Positions 58,823-64,000 of a DNA stretch of 64,000 nt are shown piece by piece; position 1 is the stretch's first letter; the number at the start of each line of letters is the position of its first letter. This DNA comes from Thermococcus sp. M36 (GTDB lineage: Archaea > Methanobacteriota_B > Thermococci > Thermococcales > Thermococcaceae). The notes under the pieces are model-generated. The model did no database searches and had not been told where the DNA came from. It saw only the letters and a list, made by a program, of their open reading frames with translations. Location of the stretch: assembly GCF_012027355.1 (NCBI RefSeq), contig NZ_SNUH01000002.1, forward strand, positions 317,991 to 381,990, given 5' to 3'. The translations under genes and the position numbers were made by a program.

Positions 58823-60519
58823 GGGTCCGTGTAGAGGGGCCCCAGAAACAGCTCAAATGCTGCTACCGGCATCTCGATACCCCAGTTCTCCAGCACCTCG
58901 GGGTGGATTTCCCCGATTATCCCTATCACCTTCCCGTCCACCACTATTCTTCCGACCCTGCCCTCTATGAAGCTCGGGTGCTCAATTTCTTCAAGCTCGT
59001 AGGTGAAGCCCAGGTGGTGCATCACTGAGTCCAGTATCTCCTTGGCCTCTGTAAATGTTACGCGCGGGTGAGCTAAGGCAACCGCCAGCTTGCTCTCGCT
59101 CACCGTCTTCGTCTCCCTGCTCTCATCTATGAGCGTCGCCTTGCCGACTTCAAAAATGTTCTGGGGGTACTCCTCGTGGGTGTTCTGGCTCAGGAACTCG
59201 AGCAGGCTGGGGATCAGCCACGTCCTCAAAGCCGACCACTTGGGGCTTATTGGGTTCTCGATCTCAACAAGCTCCGCCGGCGGATGTGTGGAGTAGTCCC
59301 GGCCGGCCTCGATACGCATCTTCCCGTACTGGGCCTCCCTGTTGGTGAGGTTGAAGGTCATGACCTCCTGAAGGCCAAAGCCGACCATCAGCTCCCTGAC
59401 CGCGTCCTCGAATTCGACGAACTTGTCTCCCCTGCCCTGGACGGCCAGCTCAGGCTCCTCAGGTTCTATCTCGTTGTAGCCGTAAGCAATTAGGACATCC
59501 TCAAGGACGTCGCGGGCGTGCATTATGTCGTCTCTGAATGAGGGATAACGGAGCTTTGCCTTTCCGTCCTCCAGCTTAACCTCGTACATCATCCTCTCAA
59601 GGAGGTCTTTGATTTCCCCATCGCTCAGATCGATGCCGGCGAGTTTTCTGATGTAGTCCAGCTCGACCTCGAACTCCTTCGGGGTGAGGTCAGGGGTCTC
59701 GACCTCGAAGTCAGGGTAGACCACTTTGACGCTTTTTATCCTGCCCCCGCGCTCCGCTAAAGCCGTAACGACGACGTTAAGGGCGAGCATTATCTTGTCC
59801 AAATCCCAGCCAGTCACGTCAACGAAGACGTTCCTTGTCTCCGTCGTCACCCTTCCGGTTATCTCGGAGTTTATAATCGGGGGCATTGAAAGGACTTTGC
59901 CCTCGCTGTCAACGAGGAGTGGGTAGTAGGGCTTGTCCCTTATGAGGTGGCCGTACTCCCTGCCCTTCTCGTGCTTCTCGAGGATTTCCTCCAAAGTGAG
60001 CTCCTCCTCGAAGCCCAGCGGGACGAACTTTTCGGTCTTCTCTGCGGCGCGGTAGTATATCGGTGGCTTCACCTTGTCGAAGTCGAAGATGCCTATCGCT
60101 ACCTCTCTTCTTCTCCTTCCAAAGGTCAGGGCGACCTTCTCCTGGAGGTTTATCATCTGCTTGAGGGCCTCTTCGTCGAGGTGGAGGCCCTCAACAATGG
60201 CGTAGACACCGTAGGGACGGATGTCCTTCAGCTTCCCGTCAACGTAAACGGTAACGTCGCTCCTCTCGACATCGTAGTGGGGAAGGCCCCTTTTCATACC
60301 GAGCGCCCACTTTATCCCCCTCGCTATCCCCTCGGCGCTCCAGAGATCGGGCCTGTTGGTGTCCTTTGAGTCAGCCTTGAAGTAGATTTCACCGTTCTCT
60401 TCCCAGACATCATCCAGCTCGCATTTTGCGTAGAGGAAGAGGTCTTCCCACTCCTCGACGCTGAACTCCTTCCCGACGAGCCTCTCCAGATCGCTCTTTG
60501 AAACGTCGAACTTCGGCAT
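58813..60519 (-). CDS. pheT: Phenylalanyl-tRNA synthetase beta subunit
   Basis: 568 aa from ATG at 60519 with GGGGGTGTAAAG upstream. The archaeal beta subunit layout is visible: N-terminal domain with DLFLYAKCELDD, the B3/B4 region (GIFDFDKV, LLVDSEGKVLSMPPIINSE), B5 (DYIRKLAGIDLSDGEI), and the class II-like fold ending in GEIHPEVLENWGIE. It forms the tetramer with PheS, whose gene lies 1.7 kb away beyond an alcohol dehydrogenase gene. Confidence 0.95.
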   Translation of the reverse strand: MPKFDVSKSDLERLVGKEFSVEEWEDLFLYAKCELDDVWEENGEIYFKADSKDTNRPDLWSAEGIARGIKWALGMKRGLPHYDVERSDVTVYVDGKLKDIRPYGVYAIVEGLHLDEEALKQMINLQEKVALTFGRRRREVAIGIFDFDKVKPPIYYRAAEKTEKFVPLGFEEELTLEEILEKHEKGREYGHLIRDKPYYPLLVDSEGKVLSMPPIINSEITGRVTTETRNVFVDVTGWDLDKIMLALNVVVTALAERGGRIKSVKVVYPDFEVETPDLTPKEFEVELDYIRKLAGIDLSDGEIKDLLERMMYEVKLEDGKAKLRYPSFRDDIMHARDVLEDVLIAYGYNEIEPEEPELAVQGRGDKFVEFEDAVRELMVGFGLQEVMTFNLTNREAQYGKMRIEAGRDYSTHPPAELVEIENPISPKWSALRTWLIPSLLEFLSQNTHEEYPQNIFEVGKATLIDESRETKTVSESKLAVALAHPRVTFTEAKEILDSVMHHLGFTYELEEIEHPSFIEGRVGRIVVDGKVIGIIGEIHPEVLENWGIEMPVAAFELFLGPLYTDPYL

Positions 60520-60898
60520 CTTTACACCCCCTCTTAAAACCCAATGAACCAATATCAATTTTATGCTTTTATGACTTCTTAATTTTGTACCATGACGTTT
60601 TTGACCAGCTGAGACCTCAATGCCATTCTCACAAACCATTTCCGCGTTATCATGGAGGTTTATCTCTTTTGCGATGAAATGGGGAGCACGAGTGGTTGAT
60701 CACATTTTTCCTTCCCATTCCAGTGTTCTAAAATGTGAACTTCACTGCAGGAATTTTGACACCATAGTTCAGAGCGTGGATGTAACGTATTTACATGTTC
60801 CAGGCCAATATATCCATTGTTATATAACTTTTGGTTTAAGAAACAATTTTTAAAGTACAAACCCCAATGGACTAATGGACACATTTGGGGTGATGTAC
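60520..60898. other. Intergenic region between pheT and the alcohol dehydrogenase gene
   Basis: 379 bp, richer in A+T than its surroundings. On the minus strand a TATA-like stretch (CATAAAAGCATAAAATTG near 60560-60577) suits pheT. On the plus strand AATTTTTAAAG (60845-60855) suits the dehydrogenase. Between them only short frames without ribosome binding sites are seen. A perfect 10-bp palindrome is listed separately. Confidence 0.5.
60819..60828. promoter_or_regulatory. Palindrome upstream of the alcohol dehydrogenase promoter
   Basis: GTTATATAAC, a perfect 10-bp palindrome, lies about 17 nt before the TATA element of the dehydrogenase gene. Position fits an activator site. It does not fit the SurR pattern GTT-n3-AAC, since the spacer is four. 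Confidence 0.35.
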
Positions 60899-62119
60899 AT
60901 GTTGTGGGAGTCAAAAATACCCACAAACCAAATCTTTGAACTTAGGTGCAGAACAATAGACTATTTCGGTGTCGGTGCCATAAACAAATTCTATGATATA
61001 GCCAGAGAATTAAAGGAAAACCGGAGCATTGAGAGAGTAATTCTGGTCACTGGTAGGAGCTCATACAAGAAGTGCGGTGCTTGGGACGTTGTTAAGCCCG
61101 CTCTGGAAGAGACTGGAATTGAATACATCCTTTACGACAGAGTCGGCCCCAACCCAACAGTTGACATGATTGACGAAGCTAAAGAAATGGGTGTGGAGTT
61201 CGGTGCTCAGGCCGTTATTGGTATAGGTGGAGGAAGCCCTATTGACACCGCAAAGGGCGTCGCAATTCTCTTGGACTACCCAGACAAGACCGGAAGGGAT
61301 CTATACGAGTTCAAGTTCATCCCGACAAAGGCCAAACCCATCATAGCCATAAACACCACCCACGGGACTGGGACTGAAGTGGACAGGTTCGCCGTTGCGT
61401 CAATTCTTGAAAAGGAATACAAGCCAGCAATTGCTTACGACTTCATATACCCACTCTATGCGATTGACGACCCTGCCCTCATGACAAAGCTCCCGGCAAA
61501 CCAGACGAGGTACGTTACAATTGATGCCCTAAACCACGTTAACGAGGCGGCAACCACAAAGGTAGCAAGCCCATACTCAATTCTCTTGGCACAGGAGACG
61601 GTTAGGCTAATCTCTCGCTACCTGCCCGAGGCTCTGGCCCACCCAGAGAACCTGCAGGCGAGATACTACTTGCTCTACGCCTCGGCCATAGCCGGCATCT
61701 CATTTGACAACGGATTACTGCATTTCACCCACGCTCTGGAGCACCCATTAAGTGCAGTTAAACCTGATCTAGCTCACGGTCTTGGTTTGGCGATGCTCTT
61801 GCCCGCGGTAGTAAAGCACATCTACCCAGCAACGGCTGAGATACTGGCAGAGGTTTACAGGCCGCTTGTCCCTGAGGCTAAAGGATACCCCGGGGAGGCG
61901 GAGTTCGTTGCAAAGAGAATTGAGCAGTGGCTCTTCAGCATAGGTATCAAAGAAAAGCTCACTGACGTTGGCTTTGGCGAGGACGATATCGAGAAACTTA
62001 CCAAACTGGCAATGGAAACACCAGGATTGGACGGTCTCCTAGCCATGGCACCGATTGAAGCGAACGAGGACACAATAAGGGCAATCTATAAAGACTCCCT
62101 CTATCCACTGAGCGAGTGA
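60899..62119 (+). CDS. adh: Iron-containing alcohol dehydrogenase
   Basis: 406 aa from ATG at 60899 (GGGGTGATGTAC upstream), the same length and N-terminus (MLWESKIPxNQIFELRC) as I recall for the Thermococcus hydrothermalis enzyme. NAD(P)-binding GIGGGSPIDTAKG (residues about 107), metal ligands Asp and His in TIDALNHVNEA and two His in THALEHPLS and DLAHGLGLAM. It interconverts alcohols and aldehydes, probably to dispose of reductant. Confidence 0.95.
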   Translation: MLWESKIPTNQIFELRCRTIDYFGVGAINKFYDIARELKENRSIERVILVTGRSSYKKCGAWDVVKPALEETGIEYILYDRVGPNPTVDMIDEAKEMGVEFGAQAVIGIGGGSPIDTAKGVAILLDYPDKTGRDLYEFKFIPTKAKPIIAINTTHGTGTEVDRFAVASILEKEYKPAIAYDFIYPLYAIDDPALMTKLPANQTRYVTIDALNHVNEAATTKVASPYSILLAQETVRLISRYLPEALAHPENLQARYYLLYASAIAGISFDNGLLHFTHALEHPLSAVKPDLAHGLGLAMLLPAVVKHIYPATAEILAEVYRPLVPEAKGYPGEAEFVAKRIEQWLFSIGIKEKLTDVGFGEDDIEKLTKLAMETPGLDGLLAMAPIEANEDTIRAIYKDSLYPLSE

Positions 62120-62185
62120 TTTTCTTCCCTTTTATTTTGCAGTCTATTCTTATCTCTTTACAAGAGATAAAGAGAGAAAAGCGCT

Positions 62186-63691
62186 CTACCACACAAGCTT
62201 TGCTTCTCTCAACCAGCGCAGGTCATAGCTGAATAGGTAGCGGATGTCGTCTATTCCGAGCTTGAACATGGCCAGCCTGTCGATTCCGATTCCCCACGCT
62301 ATGACTGGTGCGTCGATTCCTAACGCTTTTGTCATCTCCTCCCGGAAGATTCCGGCACCGCCGAACTCCACCCAGCCGAGCTCCGGGTGGTAGGCGCTCA
62401 TCTGGACACTGGGTTCAGTGAACGGGTAGTAGTCAGGCAGAAACTTGACCTTTTTGGCCCCTGCTATCTCGACGGCAAAACGCTTGAGTATGCCAAGGAG
62501 GTGCCTGAAGGTAAGATCCTCACCGACGACAAAGCCGTCAATCTGGTTGAACTCGATGAGGTGCGTCCTGTCAAGGACGTCTGGACGGAAAACGCGCTGT
62601 ATCGTGAAGTACTTGCCGGGTATCTCGACGCCCCCGGCAAGCTGTCTCGCGTCGAGGGCGGTTCCGTGCGCCCTCGGCATGAGGAGCATCGCCCTCTCCG
62701 GAGACCAGACGTAACCCCATCCCCTTGAACCGGTGTCTCCGCCGTGCTCGTGGGCGGCTTTAACCCTGGCGACGAGCTCCTCCGCCGGCAGGTGGCCACT
62801 CTTCGGATACTTGAGTTGGTAGGTGTCCGTCCACTCCCTCGCAGGGTGGTTCTGGGGCTGGAAGAGTGCATCGAAGTTCCAGAACTGGGTCTCGATAAGG
62901 CTGTCAACGGTCATCTCTATGAAGCCCATCTCGATGAGCCTTCTCCGTATCTTGTCGAGGAAGGCCCTGTACGGCTGCTTTTTGCCGGGGTATACCCTCC
63001 TCACGGGGGCTTTTATGTCGAACTTCCTGAATTCGACCTCACGCCACTTCCCGGACTTGATGAGCTCCGGCGTGAGGACGGAAACTTCCCTCTTCAGCTC
63101 GATGCCCCGCTTTACGAGCTCCTCTCCGGCGGGGGTTATCTCCACTAGACGCTCCGTGACGGTGTCCTCTTCGGCTATCTTTCTCCTTTTGAGCTCCTTG
63201 ACCGGGACGAGCTTCTCAATCTCGCTGAGCGGGACGATTTTCCTCTCCGCAAGGAGCCTAAGGGCCCTATCTATCGGCCTCTCACCCGCACTGAGTCCCT
63301 TCTCGGTTATTTCCAGAACGAGCCTGCCCTCTTCCTTCCCTACGTTCACCCAGCCCTCCCTTCTGAGCAGGCCGACGATGGGCTTGAGCTCGTCCTCGTT
63401 GAGGACAGAGGAGAGGTCTTCGAGGGTCGCCTTTCCCTTCTCCTTCAGGACTTTGAGGGCCCTCCACTCGGGGAGGCCAATTTCAGCGTACTTCCTGCCG
63501 GTCTCGGTGAGAACCGCAACCTTCTCGCTCCTCTCATGCAGTTTGGCCAGCCCCTTGGCCTGAAGCCCGAGGACGGCACGCATTACAGCGACCTGGTCAA
63601 GGCCAATTCTATCCACAAGGTCCTTGAACCCAGCTTTCTTAACCTCGTTGAGCTTTATGAGCGTCAGCTTTTCCTGATAGCTCAGTTCCAT
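62186..63691 (-). CDS. pheS: Phenylalanyl-tRNA synthetase alpha subunit
   Basis: 501 aa, with GGAGGTGACACT before the ATG. An N-terminal winged-helix region (residues 1-200, [20 protein letters not shown]) leads to the class II core: [31 protein letters not shown]-type motif 2 region ([20 protein letters not shown]) and motif 3 [14 protein letters not shown]. It charges tRNA-Phe together with PheT. Confidence 0.96.
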   Translation of the reverse strand: MELSYQEKLTLIKLNEVKKAGFKDLVDRIGLDQVAVMRAVLGLQAKGLAKLHERSEKVAVLTETGRKYAEIGLPEWRALKVLKEKGKATLEDLSSVLNEDELKPIVGLLRREGWVNVGKEEGRLVLEITEKGLSAGERPIDRALRLLAERKIVPLSEIEKLVPVKELKRRKIAEEDTVTERLVEITPAGEELVKRGIELKREVSVLTPELIKSGKWREVEFRKFDIKAPVRRVYPGKKQPYRAFLDKIRRRLIEMGFIEMTVDSLIETQFWNFDALFQPQNHPAREWTDTYQLKYPKSGHLPAEELVARVKAAHEHGGDTGSRGWGYVWSPERAMLLMPRAHGTALDARQLAGGVEIPGKYFTIQRVFRPDVLDRTHLIEFNQIDGFVVGEDLTFRHLLGILKRFAVEIAGAKKVKFLPDYYPFTEPSVQMSAYHPELGWVEFGGAGIFREEMTKALGIDAPVIAWGIGIDRLAMFKLGIDDIRYLFSYDLRWLREAKLVW

Positions 63692-63781
63692 AGTGTCACC
63701 TCCCGGTGTGAGTGGGTAGGAGAACTTAAGAGAATTGCGGTGCCGGGAGAGCCATGGAAGGAGGAAAAAGGGAAAAAATCC

Positions 63782-64000
63782 TCACCCCTTGTGCGGGAAG
63801 AAGACGACCTTACCTGTCTTTCCTGCCCTCATCAGCTCGAAGGCTTCCTCGAACTTGTCGAAGCCCTTATACTTGTGGGTGATTATCGGGTCGAGGTTGA
63901 GCTTGCCGCTCTGGATGAGGCTCGAAACAGTGTACCATGTCTCCCAGAGGTGCCTGCCCGTTATGCCGTGAACCTCAAGGGCCTTGAATATCACGAGGTT
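63782..64000 (-). CDS. tdh: L-threonine 3-dehydrogenase, 3' end only
   Basis: The gene enters from the right edge; 72 residues are visible: [37 protein letters not shown] and [18 protein letters not shown]. They match the C-terminus of the Pyrococcus threonine dehydrogenase, a zinc-containing, NAD-dependent enzyme that forms 2-amino-3-ketobutyrate. The stop is at 63782. Confidence 0.9.

Noticed and set aside
60620-60853. Plus-strand frame of 77 codons between pheT and adh
   Set aside because: No ribosome binding site, odd composition (many Cys, His and Ser), and it contains the promoter-proximal palindrome.

Overview
The window is a stretch of a hyperthermophilic archaeal chromosome, almost certainly Thermococcus (order Thermococcales). 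Evidence: archaeal forms of AspRS, ThrRS and PheRS, archaeal exosome subunit Csl4, RNA polymerase subunit L, ribosomal protein S8e, Hjc resolvase, the hps-phi fusion enzyme, a TIP26-like TBP-interacting protein, AGOG glycosylase, BRE/TATA promoters (xTTTATAAAx) about 30-40 nt ahead of genes, and GGTG(A)-type ribosome binding sites. Genes are tightly packed, often with 4-nt ATGA/GTGA stop-start overlaps.

Layout. 1-3170 (minus): a secreted protein cut by the window edge, a DUF4855 barrel protein, and a three-gene operon (arginase-fold protein, zinc protein, winged-helix protein). 3311-7567 (plus): a compact operon of hps-phi, an FtsZ-like protein lacking the G-box, a HAD phosphatase, a 59-aa protein, a D-glutamate-cyclase-like protein and an HD hydrolase. 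7670-14936 (plus): NusA-like KH protein, aspS, a surface protein, pth2, truD, phosphoglycolate phosphatase, GNAT. 14929-22142: M20 peptidase, tRNA-Ala and tRNA-Val, two small conserved proteins, pyrG between two similar membrane proteins, S8e, a zinc-ribbon membrane protein. 22317-32892: NOG1 GTPase, an UppP-like / GlmU-like / DUF835 operon, a four-CBS protein with an HPF-like tail, tRNA-Ser, methionine aminopeptidase, TrkH plus an ECF-type ATPase, a helical-repeat protein and a CYTH protein. 33133-43068: M42 aminopeptidase, surface protein plus hjc, gamma-carbonic anhydrase plus uppS, TIP26-like, thrS, and a csl4-DUF2067-rpoL-RNase III operon.

43069-46440 is an AT-richer accessory island: a large secreted protein, two small membrane proteins (the last with a frameshift in a run of seven T) and a decayed fragment of a second copy of the secreted protein. 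46536-52551 returns to housekeeping genes (sugar isomerase-like, sppA, AI-2E transporter family, dihydropteroate synthase-like, beta-RFAP synthase, AGOG). 52774-57808 is a disturbed stretch: an ABC-2 permease with a one-base frameshift, its ATPase, a broken small membrane gene, an intact UbiD-family decarboxylase, and a DExH helicase gene whose internal 0.75 kb is inverted in place. The window ends with truA, pheT, iron alcohol dehydrogenase, pheS and the 3' end of tdh.

The most notable observation is the helicase inversion (56920-57673). Re-inverting the segment across a 5-bp inverted repeat gives an uninterrupted 466-codon helicase with all motifs. This is either a very recent mutation, a population-level switch, or an assembly error. 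I saw no CRISPR array, transposase or rRNA gene.
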